Assembly: GCA_963698775.1 (NCBI GenBank)
Contig: CAVOSE010000008.1
Coordinates: forward strand, 9,004-73,003
Reading direction: 5' to 3'
Source of the DNA: Thiohalocapsa sp963698775
Lineage (GTDB): Bacteria; Pseudomonadota; Gammaproteobacteria; Chromatiales; Chromatiaceae
Length of the DNA stretch: 64,000 nt
This document shows positions 7,932 through 17,027 of the stretch, one piece after another. The notes under the pieces are model-generated. The model made no database searches. It was given only the letters and a program-made list of their open reading frames with translations, and was not told where the DNA came from. The translations under genes were made by a program, and so were the position numbers. Within the stretch, counting starts at the first letter, position 1; each line of letters opens with the position of its first letter.

Positions 7932-9294
7932 GCAGCCGCAACATGGCCGCCGCCTTGTCGAAGGTCTCCTGATACTCCGCGTCGACGTCGGAGTCGTAGA
8001 CGATACCGCCGCCGGCCCAGCAGCGGATCACGCCGTCGCTGTTGACCAGGGTGCGGATGGCGATGTTGCTGTCCATGGCGCCATCGAAGCCCAGATAGCC
8101 GATCGCGCCGCAGTAGACACCGCGCCGGTGGGGCTCGAGTTCCTCGATGATTTCCATGGAGCGGATCTTCGGCGCGCCGGTGATGGAGCCGCCGGGGAAG
8201 CAGGCGCGCAGCAGACTCAGCGCATCCTCGCCCTGCCCCAGATGGCCGGTGACGGTGCTGACCAGATGGTGCACGGTGGCGAAACTCTCCACCGCGAACA
8301 GCTCGGGTACCCGCACGCTGCCGATGCGGCAGACGCGGCCGATGTCGTTGCGCAACAGGTCGACGATCATCAGGTTCTCGGCGCGATCCTTGGGGCTGTG
8401 CGACAGCTCCATCGCCAGCACCGAGTCTGCCTCCGGGGAGTCGCCGCGGGGCCTTGTACCCTTGATGGGCTTGGTCGATACCGCGCCGTCGCGCAGTTGC
8501 AGAAAACGCTCCGGTGACGAGCTCAGCACCTGCGCATAGGGCGTCGTCAGATAGGCGGAGAATGGCGCGGGATTCAGGCGCCGCAATTCCCGATAGCCCT
8601 GCCAGGGATCACCGGCGGCGGGGGCCGCGAAACGCTGGGCCAGGTTCACCTGGTAACAGTCGCCGTTGCGGATGTAGCGTTGGATGCGACCGAAGGCGGC
8701 ACCGTACTGGGCACGGGTCATGTTCGAGCGGACGGCACCGCGGACGCGGAAGAGCCGGTGTTTGGGCGCCGACGGCGGCATGCTAAAGGCCGCAATGAGC
8801 TCGTCCCAGCGTGCGGCGGTGGCGGCATCGCGGCCGGCGGCCACCAGCCAGGAGCGGCGTTCGGCATGGTCCACCACCAGCGCCCAGTCGTAGACGCCCA
8901 CCGCCATGTCCGGGATCTGCTCGGCGTCTTCGGCGAGCACCGGCAGGCGCTCGATGCGTCGGCCGAGGTCGTAGCCGAACCAACCGATGGCACCGCCGCA
9001 GAAGGGCAAGCCGGGAATCGGCTCCTGGTCGACGCCGAGCCGTTCGCGCAGCAGCGCAAACGGGTCTTCGCGGGACAACTCGCAGCGCTCGCCGCCGCGC
9101 AGCTCGGTGAGACCGCCGCGGGTGACCAGGGTCAGCATCGGGTCGGCCGCGAGGATGTCGTACCGACCCTGGGCGCCATGGGCGGTGCCGGGATGACGGC
9201 CGCTGTCGAGGAACGCGGCCCAGGGGCGGTCCGCGAACGCCTCGAACAGCGCCGCGCTGTCCGGGTGGTAGGGGAGTTCAGTCAATCGTTGCAT
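7882..9294 (-). CDS. pabB: Aminodeoxychorismate synthase component I
   Basis: A 470-residue chorismate-binding enzyme with the conserved motifs DCYQVNLAQRF, SSSPERFL, KPIKGTRPRG, LRNDIGRVC, PGGSITGAPKIRSMEIIEELEP and CGAIGYLGFDG. KPIKGT is typical of PabB rather than TrpE. It makes 4-amino-4-deoxychorismate for p-aminobenzoate, a building block of both folate and H4MPT. ATG 9294 is used; it overlaps the end of the frameshifted mfnF by 17 bases, and the stop lies inside the following kinase gene, so the genes form a tight operon. Confidence 0.93.
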   Translation of the reverse strand: MQRLTELPYHPDSAALFEAFADRPWAAFLDSGRHPGTAHGAQGRYDILAADPMLTLVTRGGLTELRGGERCELSREDPFALLRERLGVDQEPIPGLPFCGGAIGWFGYDLGRRIERLPVLAEDAEQIPDMAVGVYDWALVVDHAERRSWLVAAGRDAATAARWDELIAAFSMPPSAPKHRLFRVRGAVRSNMTRAQYGAAFGRIQRYIRNGDCYQVNLAQRFAAPAAGDPWQGYRELRRLNPAPFSAYLTTPYAQVLSSSPERFLQLRDGAVSTKPIKGTRPRGDSPEADSVLAMELSHSPKDRAENLMIVDLLRNDIGRVCRIGSVRVPELFAVESFATVHHLVSTVTGHLGQGEDALSLLRACFPGGSITGAPKIRSMEIIEELEPHRRGVYCGAIGYLGFDGAMDSNIAIRTLVNSDGVIRCWAGGGIVYDSDVDAEYQETFDKAAAMLRLLEPEFLAGVAQTGVGR

Positions 9295-10376
9295 GATTTG
9301 ATCCAACTGCAAGCAACGCCATCGCCGTCGCCGGCGCACAATCCGCCGCGGCGACAGCGGCACCAGGGTAGCGCACCGCTGTGGTCCGCGCCTCCGGTGC
9401 GCCGGTGTCGATCAGTTCCGAGAGATCCAGATAGGGGCGCTCCTGCCGCTGCGCCGCCCGTTGCACCAAAAACCGGCCAACGCCCGCTCCGACCAACGGG
9501 GCATCCTCGGCGAGGCCCAGCGAACACTGCCGGGCCAGCGCCTGACCGATCCGCGTCAGCTGGCATTCGCGCAGGTAACGGGCAAGCCCGCGCCAGACGC
9601 CAGGTTCATGGCGCCCCGCGTCATCGCCCACCATGCGCGCGAGGCGCACCGCGCTGGCCTGCTCGGTCTTTTCACGACCGTCGGCGGTATCGCCCAGGTC
9701 TGCGTTCGGGCGGCAGTTCGCCGGTCAGACGATAGACGTCGGCCATGGTAGCAAAGTGCTCCGCGGCCAATTCGATCCAGTCCCCCGCCAGCGGTACCCG
9801 ATGCGTCAGCGACATCACGGAGGTGCGGACCACACCGGTGTAGACCAACTCCTGGGTCGCCAGCCGCTCGCGATCGCTATAGCCGCGGGCACGCACGTCG
9901 GCATCGACGATGGGGATGATATCCGTCGTCGTGCTGCCGACGTCCACCAAGAGGGCATGAGACAGGCGCCTGGCGACCAGGCTGGCGGTGGCCTGCCAGT
10001 TGGCCGATGCAATACGGTCGGCATGCTCGGCGGCGCGCTCGGGTGAGACGAACCCGTCCGGACCAGCGTAGATGCGGAGCCGTCCGCTGGGCAGGCGGGC
10101 CGCGAGGCGCGCGCTCAGCGCCGCCACGCCCTGAGCGCGATCATCGAACAGGTCAACGAGTTCAGCCGTCATGGTGACGCGATGCAGCGCGTCCGGTAGC
10201 CACGCGAGCGCTTGGCCAAGCGCCGCGTCCAGATGCTCCAACCCCTGCCACAGCGGCGTGTAGTGAGTCTCGACCCGGTGCACACGCCCGTTACCATCCG
10301 CCAGCGCGACCTTGAGATGCGCGCCGCCGATGTCCCAGCCGACGATCCAGCCGGAGTTGTCGGATTCAGGCGACAT
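9278..10376 (-). pseudogene. mfnF: MfnF-like aminomethylfuran condensing enzyme (hydantoinase/oxoprolinase-like fold), interrupted by a +1 frameshift
   Basis: The first frame starts at ATG 10376 (GGAG seven bases upstream) and encodes VGWDIGGAHLKVALAD, TMTAELVDLF, YAGPDGFV, ALLVDVGSTTTDIIP and TMADVYRLTGELPPE, then runs into a stop near 9672. The rest of the family profile (ADLGDTADGREKT, ARMVGDDAG and onward) continues at once in another frame to 9278. Removing one base near 9701-9706 restores an uninterrupted protein of about 365 residues. The family (COG1548) contains MfnF, which links the furan and tyramine parts of methanofuran. Because all neighbours are intact, a sequencing error is as likely as a real mutation. 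It overlaps the ATP-grasp gene upstream and pabB downstream. Confidence 0.8.
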
Positions 10377-11370
10377 GAAACTGCTCCAGATCCACGTCCA
10401 CTCGTCGCGGCCGGAGCAGCGTCTCCGGGTCATGCGCGCGCGGGCGCATCAGGTCCACCACCATGGCCGCCACGTTGCAGCCGAGGGACTCGCTGAGGCC
10501 GATGTAGGAGGTGGTCAAACGCGGATTGACCTCCAGCACCACCGGCCCCTCATCGGTAATGGCCAGGTCTACCCCGACATAACCCCACAGCCCCGGTAGC
10601 GCGTCGACGACGGCGCGACTGAGTTGCTCATAGGCAGCCCGCTCGCAACGCAGGCCATTGACCTCGCAGCCGAGGAGGATGAATTGATCGTCGTCCAACA
10701 CAATGCGCTGGACGTTGCAGCCGAGCAATTCCACCTGGCCGTTGCCGACCAACAGCGACAGGCTCGCGGCCTGACCCGATAGGTAGGGTTGCACCACCCA
10801 ATCCTCGAAATCCGGCAAGTCCGCGATCGCGTCAGCCAGCAAGCGCTGGCTGCGAATCAAGCGAGCACCGCTGCAACCCACCCCACGATCCGGCTTCAAC
10901 ACCCAGCAACCGTCGCCGATGAGCCTCAACTCTGTCGGCCGCCAGGTCGGCACCACCGATACGCCGCGCTCGTCGAGCCTGCGTGAGGTGGCAAGCTTGC
11001 TGCCGGCGATCTGCACGCCGTCGGGCCGGCTGCTGAGCAAACTGCGACCGGCCATCTCCACCCAGCCACTGAGCAGCTCCAGCACGCCCTCGGTCTCCGG
11101 GGCGATGGGCCACACCGCGTCCGCCTCGGCGACTGCAACGGACCAGGCGCGCAGCAGCTCGGCGCGGGACGAGACCGGCTGCACGTCGATCGCGAAACCG
11201 AGCTCGGGAAGGCGCGTGTCGCGCGTGGTGCACAGCTGCACGTCGGGGATCGCATGCAGATCACGGATCAGCGCCTGCAGCATCAGATCGCCTTCGCGCG
11301 CGAGGTCCGCTACCATCGGCCGCTCGGCGTAGCCGCCACCCGTGATGTATTCAAAGACGAAGATCCGCAT
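10366..11370 (-). CDS. ATP-grasp ligase of methanofuran/H4MPT biosynthesis (MfnD-like)
   Basis: A 334-residue ATP-grasp protein beginning MRIFVFEYITGGG, as MfnD-type tyramine-glutamate ligases do, with the ATP-grasp core WVLKPDRGVGCSGARLI, VQPYLSGQAASLSLLV and the metal-binding VVLEVNPRLTTSYIGLS. Enzymes of this group add glutamate in methanofuran synthesis; similar proteins are usual in bacterial H4MPT clusters. The stop overlaps the following mfnF start by 11 bases (TTTCATGTCGCCTGA), indicating coupling. The exact acceptor substrate is inferred, not shown. Confidence 0.8.
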   Translation of the reverse strand: MRIFVFEYITGGGYAERPMVADLAREGDLMLQALIRDLHAIPDVQLCTTRDTRLPELGFAIDVQPVSSRAELLRAWSVAVAEADAVWPIAPETEGVLELLSGWVEMAGRSLLSSRPDGVQIAGSKLATSRRLDERGVSVVPTWRPTELRLIGDGCWVLKPDRGVGCSGARLIRSQRLLADAIADLPDFEDWVVQPYLSGQAASLSLLVGNGQVELLGCNVQRIVLDDDQFILLGCEVNGLRCERAAYEQLSRAVVDALPGLWGYVGVDLAITDEGPVVLEVNPRLTTSYIGLSESLGCNVAAMVVDLMRPRAHDPETLLRPRRVDVDLEQFHVA

Positions 11371-11379
11371 CGCACTGCC

Positions 11380-12069
11380 TTGAAGCTGATACCGGTAATC
11401 GACCTGATGGGGGGCCGCGTGGTCCGTGCCCGAGGTGGTCGGCGGGATGACTATCGCCCGCTAATCAGTCCGCTGTGCCCGGATGCGGAGCCGGCCGCCC
11501 TCGCCGGCCGCTTCCGCGACACCTTGGGCGCCGACACGCTGTATCTGGCCGACCTCGACGCAATCATGGGGCTGGGCAACAATCATGCCTTACTGCAGGC
11601 CATCGCGTGCGCTCAACCGAGCCTCGCGCTATGGGTCGATGCCGGCCTCGGCGATCGGGATGCCCTGTCCGCGTTTCGCGCTGCCTGCCCCGGTCGACCC
11701 GTCATCGGCTCCGAGACCTTGACCGACCCGCACCTGATCGACGTTGCCCCCGACGCCCTGCTCTCGCTGGACTTCAAAGGCGACACCTTGCTCGGCCCGG
11801 CGACCCTGCTGCCCACGATTGGGACCGACCGCCGCGACCTGATCCTGATGTCATTACACCGCATCGGCGGTGACTTCGGCCCGGACCTCGCGCTGTTAGA
11901 TGATCTACGGCGCAGGCTGCCTCAGTGCCGGCAACATGTCGCCGGCGGCATACGCAACGGCGACGACCTGCGCTGCCTCGTGGACGCGGGCGCCGCGGGT
12001 GTGTTGCTGTCGAGCGCCCTCCACGACGGTCGCATCGGTGCCGCGGACATCGCAGCGCTGGGCGATTGA
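11380..12069 (+). CDS. HisA-like TIM-barrel protein of the H4MPT cluster
   Basis: The frame encodes a HisA/HisF-related barrel: LIPVIDLMGGRVVRARGG at the N terminus, LYLADLDAIMG, ALWVDAGL, GSETL, LLSLDFKGD and HVAGGIRNGDDL. Related genes occur in methylotroph C1 clusters (the Orf22 type, COG1411) and are not thought to serve histidine synthesis. The start is taken as TTG 11380, just before KLIPVIDL; longer frames run antisense through the neighbouring ATP-grasp gene. It is divergent from that gene with only nine bases between starts, so its promoter must lie inside the neighbour. Confidence 0.78.
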   Translation: MKLIPVIDLMGGRVVRARGGRRDDYRPLISPLCPDAEPAALAGRFRDTLGADTLYLADLDAIMGLGNNHALLQAIACAQPSLALWVDAGLGDRDALSAFRAACPGRPVIGSETLTDPHLIDVAPDALLSLDFKGDTLLGPATLLPTIGTDRRDLILMSLHRIGGDFGPDLALLDDLRRRLPQCRQHVAGGIRNGDDLRCLVDAGAAGVLLSSALHDGRIGAADIAALGD

Positions 12070-12085
12070 CGCGAAATGCTCCGAC

Positions 12086-13420
12086 TCAGGCGCAGGGATC
12101 GACCACGCGCAAATGCCGCGTGCTGGTGGCGCCCAGCAGGCGGCGGCGATCCACTACGGCAATCTCATCCAGCGGATGTAGCAGCGGATGACTGCCGAGC
12201 GCCTGGTGCTCGGCCAGCGTCGGCCCGCGATAGTCGCACCAGGATTGCGTGGTCTCGTACAGGCGCAGCCCGCTGAGCCCCGGCAGGAAATCGATCAATT
12301 GCTCCCAGACGTAGACACAGACCATCTCGGTACTGGAGCGCCAGGCCAGTTCCGGCGCCGCATAATTCAGCGTGTGGTGGTCGAAACGCTCGATGATGTG
12401 CTGGCCGACCACCCGCTTGAGATAGCCGTAATCCACAACGCAGCCAGTGACCGGATCGACGCGCCCTGTCATCTGCACCTGGAGCAGGTAGCGTCCGCCG
12501 TGCAGGTTCGAGCACTTCGCCGGGTGATCGGTGATGAAGTGGGCGGCGTCGAAGATGAGTTCCTTGGTGACGGTGGCCGTTGGCATCGGCTCGTGAAAGC
12601 GCTCCCAAACGCCGGGCATGGCCCGCAGTTCCGACTGCAACAGCGCGAACAGCGCCGTCGTGTCCTCGGGCGTGCGCGTCCGCAGCAGGCCGCCACCGGG
12701 CTGTTCCGAATAGTCGAGCAGGACGCAGTGGATGCCGTGATCGCGCGCCAACCGTTCGCGCACCGCATCGGCATCGACGGCGTCGGCGAACGGCATCATC
12801 AGATAGCCGGCCTGCAATTCGGCAACATGGCCGACAAAGACCGCCAGCACCTCAACAAAGGGCGGCGGCGGTTCCGGGGCCGCCAGCAGGCCTTGCCGGG
12901 TGCAAACCCTGAGATTGCCGAGCGGTGCCTGCAGATAGCTGCGCGCGACGACCCGATGGGCGTCGCCCTCGTAGTCATAGGCCTGCCGAAAGCGAAAGCC
13001 ATAGTCCGCTAGGCGCTCAACGTCCCACAGCAGCAAGTCAAGCCGTCGGACTTCTCCTGGGATGATGACATCGCAGCGCCGGTCGGGCCTTGACTGCCGT
13101 GCCCGATGTTGAACGGGTTGTTGGATTGGTTGCCGACCTAAGCCCTGCGGGAGTTCCGCCACCGGTTCCTGGACAACTTCTTGAACTAGGCCGGCCCAGC
13201 GCAGTCCTTGCAGCGTTGCGCGCGCGGCCTCGTCGGGGGTGCCGTTGGCCGCCGCAAACGGTGGCGCCTCGAAGACGCTGCCGATCTGATCGGGCTGCAA
13301 CAGCATGTCCAGCGGCAGATGATGACGCATGGCATATTCGTGCAGGGTCAGACCGCTGCACGCGAGCAGGTGCTCGTTGTCGAGCACGACCAAGTCCCCA
13401 TCGCATTCCAGACAACGCAT
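12086..13420 (-). CDS. 6-carboxytetrahydropterin synthase (PTPS/QueD)-like protein of the H4MPT cluster (Orf17 type)
   Basis: A 444-residue protein with an N-terminal region starting MRCLECDGDLVVLDNEHLLACSG (two close cysteines, zinc-ribbon-like), a middle domain, and a C-terminal PTPS-like domain: IFDAAHFITDHPAKCSNLHGG, DYGYLKRVV, ERFDHHTLN and RSSTEMVCVYVWE. Zinc-site His and catalytic Cys, His and Glu are visible, but HGG replaces the usual HGH, so one canonical zinc His is missing. ATG 13420 fits the Cys-rich start. It is the last gene of the mptG-to-fae operon. A pterin-related role in H4MPT synthesis is inferred from family and location. Confidence 0.78.
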   Translation of the reverse strand: MRCLECDGDLVVLDNEHLLACSGLTLHEYAMRHHLPLDMLLQPDQIGSVFEAPPFAAANGTPDEAARATLQGLRWAGLVQEVVQEPVAELPQGLGRQPIQQPVQHRARQSRPDRRCDVIIPGEVRRLDLLLWDVERLADYGFRFRQAYDYEGDAHRVVARSYLQAPLGNLRVCTRQGLLAAPEPPPPFVEVLAVFVGHVAELQAGYLMMPFADAVDADAVRERLARDHGIHCVLLDYSEQPGGGLLRTRTPEDTTALFALLQSELRAMPGVWERFHEPMPTATVTKELIFDAAHFITDHPAKCSNLHGGRYLLQVQMTGRVDPVTGCVVDYGYLKRVVGQHIIERFDHHTLNYAAPELAWRSSTEMVCVYVWEQLIDFLPGLSGLRLYETTQSWCDYRGPTLAEHQALGSHPLLHPLDEIAVVDRRRLLGATSTRHLRVVDPCA

Positions 13421-13532
13421 GACGCGCCTCGCAAAACTGTGAATAGAGCGCCGCATCTTGAGGGACGGCAACGGGCCGCCCCGAGTCGATGGGCGCGGCC
13501 TGCACGATTGCGCAGGCCAACGCGCCGAGTGC

Positions 13533-14045
13533 TCAGTCGTGGGCCGCGAACGGATGTCCCTGAGAGGCCTTTTTTGCAACCACGTCGGCCGGTTGCGGAT
13601 CGCCGGCGACGGCGCGCTTGATGGACTCCTTGGTGGCGGTGTAGTTGTAGTCCTGGATCTTGGTGTCGTCGGCCGCTTCCCAGTGGATAAAGACGCCGAC
13701 GCAGATGAACACGTCGTTGGCCTCGTCCATCGGGATGGTGCCGTCTTCGACGCAGTCGGCCACAGCCATGGCGACGCCGCGCTGGGCCGGGCCAAACATC
13801 TGCACCGCCTGCTTGGCACCCTTGATGGTGACCTTGTTGAACATCATCGTGTTCGGCTTGCACGGCAGATTTGGCGCGACCACGGCCAGCAGGCTGGTAA
13901 AGCCATCCTTGTTGTTGACCAGTCCGTTGCAGAAGGCGGTCTCGACCGCGGAGCCGCGTGGGCCGATCAGCAGATCGATGTGTGCGACCTCATTGCCGTC
14001 GCCAACCAGAGATTCGCCAACCATTGTCTTGTCGATCAAAGCCAT
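13533..14045 (-). CDS. fae: Formaldehyde-activating enzyme
   Basis: At 170 residues, this is a full-length Fae. It begins MALIDKTMVGESLVGDGNEVAHIDLLIG, including the catalytic His22 region, and continues with TAFCNGLVNNKDG, NTMMFNKVTIKG and VFICVGVFIHWEA. It condenses free formaldehyde with tetrahydromethanopterin to methylene-H4MPT in the cytoplasm. A strong AGGAG eight bases before ATG 14045 lies over the stop of the preceding gene, only one base away, so fae can be translated at a high level within the operon. Confidence 0.97.
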   Translation of the reverse strand: MALIDKTMVGESLVGDGNEVAHIDLLIGPRGSAVETAFCNGLVNNKDGFTSLLAVVAPNLPCKPNTMMFNKVTIKGAKQAVQMFGPAQRGVAMAVADCVEDGTIPMDEANDVFICVGVFIHWEAADDTKIQDYNYTATKESIKRAVAGDPQPADVVAKKASQGHPFAAHD

Positions 14046-14046
14046 C

Positions 14047-15054
14047 TTAGGATTCTCCTACGAGTAGAGTCGAGATCAGCGGCGCCCCACTGGACGCGAG
14101 GCGAAGTTGCCGCCAGGTGATCCGGCGGGGGACGCCGGGGTTGCGGGCAGCCGCGAGTTGCAGCCGTTCCAAGAAAAGGGTCGCGACGGTCAGGTCGGCG
14201 GTGGTGCCGGGATTGATGCCAGCCGACTTGAGGCGCGCGTCGAAGGCCCAAAGCAGCCCGGACGCCCGATCCCGGTCGGCATCGCGTTCGCTCAGGGCGC
14301 CGCCGGCACGGGCTACGCGCCAAGCGTCATAGACCTCGGCGGCCTGCTCGCGCAAGGCCGCTGCCGCGTCGGCTCCGAATTTGCGCTGAACGTGGCTATC
14401 GGGATAGCGCGACAGCAGGTGCAGGTATAGGTCGGACACCGCCACGTGGGTATTGCCGAAAAACCCGATCGCCTGGCTCAGATGCGGTAGCGCATCGTCG
14501 AACAAGTCCGCGAAGCCCGAGGCATAGAGGGCTGCGATATGGTCGCGATCGGCCGCGGCGGCCATCGCCTCGCGCAAGCTCACCTGGGCCGGGCGCGCCA
14601 CGTCATGCTCGGCGGCGTCGCCGAGCCCGCCGGGGTTGGCGATGCGGATCGCGGCGAATACCCGTTCCGCATCCAGCACGTCCGCATGCCGCAAGACCTC
14701 CCGTACTACAGATCGCAACGGCCGTCCGGTCGTCGCGCGCAGCGCCGCCTCGGCCAGCGGCGCGCACAGCAGCACGATGCCCAAATTGGTGTTCATGCCG
14801 ACCGCGTCTTGGGTCGCGGTCACCGCGCGCCGGATGCGTTTTCCCAGGCCCGGTGCCGCGTCCGAGACCGCAGCGGCGCTGGCCAGCGCACTGCGATGAA
14901 AATCGTCGCTCGTCATACCGTGGCCCGCCGATGCCGCGGAGACGTTGCCGGGCTTCAGCGCCGCGACATCGAGCGCGCAGGCGGCGAGGTAGGCATCGCG
15001 CACACGCCCCGACTCGATCCAATTGATCGTGTTCATACCTAATCCAGGGTTCAT
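14047..15054 (-). CDS. Triphosphoribosyl-dephospho-CoA synthase-like protein (Orf5 of H4MPT cluster)
   Basis: This 335-residue protein belongs to the CitG/MdcB family, with the signature LKPGNVS and later QDAVGMNTNLGIVLLCAPL and SAGINPGTTADLTVATLF. In methylotrophs the Orf5-type homologue is tied to H4MPT synthesis, probably in the ribosyl-phosphate side-chain chemistry; no citrate-lyase genes are nearby, which supports that role. Its start overlaps the stop of the preceding gene by four bases (ATGA). A second ATG six codons in is an alternative start. Confidence 0.85.
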   Translation of the reverse strand: MNPGLGMNTINWIESGRVRDAYLAACALDVAALKPGNVSAASAGHGMTSDDFHRSALASAAAVSDAAPGLGKRIRRAVTATQDAVGMNTNLGIVLLCAPLAEAALRATTGRPLRSVVREVLRHADVLDAERVFAAIRIANPGGLGDAAEHDVARPAQVSLREAMAAAADRDHIAALYASGFADLFDDALPHLSQAIGFFGNTHVAVSDLYLHLLSRYPDSHVQRKFGADAAAALREQAAEVYDAWRVARAGGALSERDADRDRASGLLWAFDARLKSAGINPGTTADLTVATLFLERLQLAAARNPGVPRRITWRQLRLASSGAPLISTLLVGES

Positions 15055-15956
15055 ACCGCCTCCAGGGACAGGGACTTGCTCAGACGCTCAAGCAAGTTGT
15101 CTACCAGCAGCAAAGCAATATCTGCGCCGCAAACCCCTTGCAGCCCGCGCCAAGCCGGGATGCTGTTGACTTCGATGACCCACCAACGACCGTCGCGATC
15201 GCACATCAAGTCGACACCGGCATAGTCCATACGAAGCGTGTTCGCCGCGCCTTCGGCGAGACGCTTGTGCTCACCCTCTGCCACCCCGGCATGACACTGG
15301 CCACCTTGGGCGACATTGGTCAGCCAGCCGCTGTTGCTGCGACGCATGCTCGCAACCACGTGCCCGCCGATGACGAACAGACGCCAGTCCGCCGCGCCGG
15401 TATCGGCCGTCTCGATAAAGCGTTGCAAGTACCAGACACCGTTGACGGCCTCGGCCTCGGGCAATTGCGCGACGTCGCCGACCCGCACCAGGCCCTCGCC
15501 CTGGGAACCGAATAGCGGCTTACAGACCAGACCATGACCGCGCGCCGTCTGCGTCAGCACCCAGTCGCGGGCCTCATCCGGGTCGGCGGTGATCAGCGTG
15601 GGCGGCGTCGCCAGGCCCGCCTGCGCCAGCAGAAAGCTGGTCAGGCTCTTATCCACCGAGCGCTCGATGGCGCGAACGTTGTTGTAGACGGGGATGTCGA
15701 ACGCCTCGAGCGCGTGCAGCACGTCGAGCCGGAACACCACCTCCTCCAGCGTACCGCCGGCGATGCCGCGCACAAAGGCTGCATCCGGCAGCCCTCCGCC
15801 GAGGCCCGGTAAATGCAGCCGCGGTGCGCCGGTGCGCAATGCGATGGCACAGTCGCGCAGCGACAACAACACCGACTCAGCACCGCGCGCGGCGAACGCT
15901 CGTTGCAGCCGAGCGCCGTGCCAGCCGGGCAGGTCCGTGAAGATGGCGATGCGCAA
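15051..15956 (-). CDS. RimK/MptN-like ATP-grasp ligase (Orf7 type)
   Basis: A 301-residue ATP-grasp enzyme with SVDKSLTSFLLAQAGL, GLVCKPLFGSQGEGLVRV, YLQRFIE and VIEVNSIPAWRGLQG, the pattern of RimK-like glutamate ligases such as MptN that act on H4MPT precursors. The start is TTG 15956 (TTG CGC ATC GCC), three bases after the mch stop. It is overlapped by the next gene (ATGA). The precise substrate is inferred from location between mch and orf5. Confidence 0.82.
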   Translation of the reverse strand: MRIAIFTDLPGWHGARLQRAFAARGAESVLLSLRDCAIALRTGAPRLHLPGLGGGLPDAAFVRGIAGGTLEEVVFRLDVLHALEAFDIPVYNNVRAIERSVDKSLTSFLLAQAGLATPPTLITADPDEARDWVLTQTARGHGLVCKPLFGSQGEGLVRVGDVAQLPEAEAVNGVWYLQRFIETADTGAADWRLFVIGGHVVASMRRSNSGWLTNVAQGGQCHAGVAEGEHKRLAEGAANTLRMDYAGVDLMCDRDGRWWVIEVNSIPAWRGLQGVCGADIALLLVDNLLERLSKSLSLEAV

Positions 15957-15959
15957 AGC

Positions 15960-17027
15960 TCAGCCGCCGTCCGCGAGTGCCTGGCCGGCCGTGGCGTCGG
16001 CCTCGGTCCCGAGGCGGACCCCGAACGATCGCGACAGTAGCCCCAGATCAATCGCACCGGCGCGAAAGCTGTTGCCGGAGTCCATCGCCGTCACGGTCAC
16101 CCGGGCCGGGCTGAATAGCATCGGATCGACCTGAAAGAAGTCGTACTTGTATGCCTTGAAGACCTCCGCGAAGGGTCGACCGTAGTCGCGGGACGCGCTA
16201 CTCGGCAACTGCCGGCATAGCGCCTCGGCGTCGGCATCGGGGCCGGCGACGTAGAGGACGACGCTGCCGCCGTAGAGCACGGCGTCGTTGGTCCGACCCA
16301 TGGCGTTGAGAAAGTCCGGTGCCGGCGGCGGCAACGGTGCGGTACCGCTGCCGTCGATGATGCGCTCCAGCGGGAAATGCAGCTCGTGGGCCTTGTGCAG
16401 CGCCACTTCCAGCACCCGCGAGACCACCTGGACCGTCCCAGCCAGGCTGCGCGTCGGCGTTAGCAGCAAGGTCAGCGCCTCGGCATCGACACCGCAGGCG
16501 GTTGCGATCTTGTCCGCGACCTCCACCGGCGGCACCTTGTCGACCTCAAGCACCAGGCAGGCGGCGTCGTGTCGGTCGGCCACGCCCAGTTCCTCGAACA
16601 GCGCCTTCTCCTTGCGGGCCAAGGCACGAGCAGGTCCCGACCCCAGCGCGTGGAAGGCACCCTTGCCATCGCCATGGGACAGGCTCCAGCCGGCGTATTG
16701 GCTGCCGAGACAGGCCAACACCGGATCGGTGCTGTGCACCTGGACCGAAACGGGCCAGTCCGCGACCGGGCCGGCGCCGGCCAGCGCAATGCGCCCGAGT
16801 CCGCCCAGGCAGACCTCGGCGATCAGCCGGCCGGCCTCAAGCCCGCCGGGATGATCAATTCCGGCATCGATGATTCGGGTGCCGTTGGCGAGCCGGTCGA
16901 CGCCGACCCGCAGCACCTCGGCGTCCTCCAGCAGCGTCTGCACGATCTGGCCGGCGCGTCGGTTCAGGCCCAGACCCCGGGTTGCCGGACTGGCTTTGGC
17001 GGATGGCGTGTCGGTGTGGCGATTCAT
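15960..17027 (-). CDS. mch: Methenyltetrahydromethanopterin cyclohydrolase
   Basis: A 355-residue Mch with GLNRRAGQIV, NGTRIIDAGI, WPVSVQVHSTDPVLACLGSQYAGWSL, GSGPARALA and the C-terminal FKAYKYDFFQVDPMLFSPA. It hydrolyses methenyl-H4MPT to N5-formyl-H4MPT, the step between MtdB and the formyltransferase complex. It starts inside the last codon region of the preceding ATP-grasp gene (four-base overlap). Confidence 0.96.
   Translation of the reverse strand: MNRHTDTPSAKASPATRGLGLNRRAGQIVQTLLEDAEVLRVGVDRLANGTRIIDAGIDHPGGLEAGRLIAEVCLGGLGRIALAGAGPVADWPVSVQVHSTDPVLACLGSQYAGWSLSHGDGKGAFHALGSGPARALARKEKALFEELGVADRHDAACLVLEVDKVPPVEVADKIATACGVDAEALTLLLTPTRSLAGTVQVVSRVLEVALHKAHELHFPLERIIDGSGTAPLPPPAPDFLNAMGRTNDAVLYGGSVVLYVAGPDADAEALCRQLPSSASRDYGRPFAEVFKAYKYDFFQVDPMLFSPARVTVTAMDSGNSFRAGAIDLGLLSRSFGVRLGTEADATAGQALADGG

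Noticed and set aside
11380..12069. Histidine biosynthesis hisA
   Set aside because: Isolated from his genes, diverged, and in the position of the H4MPT-cluster HisA-like family.
13421..13819. Upstream extension of the PTPS-like frame over fae
   Set aside because: It overlaps fae in another frame and lacks similarity; ATG 13420 with the Cys-rich start is better.
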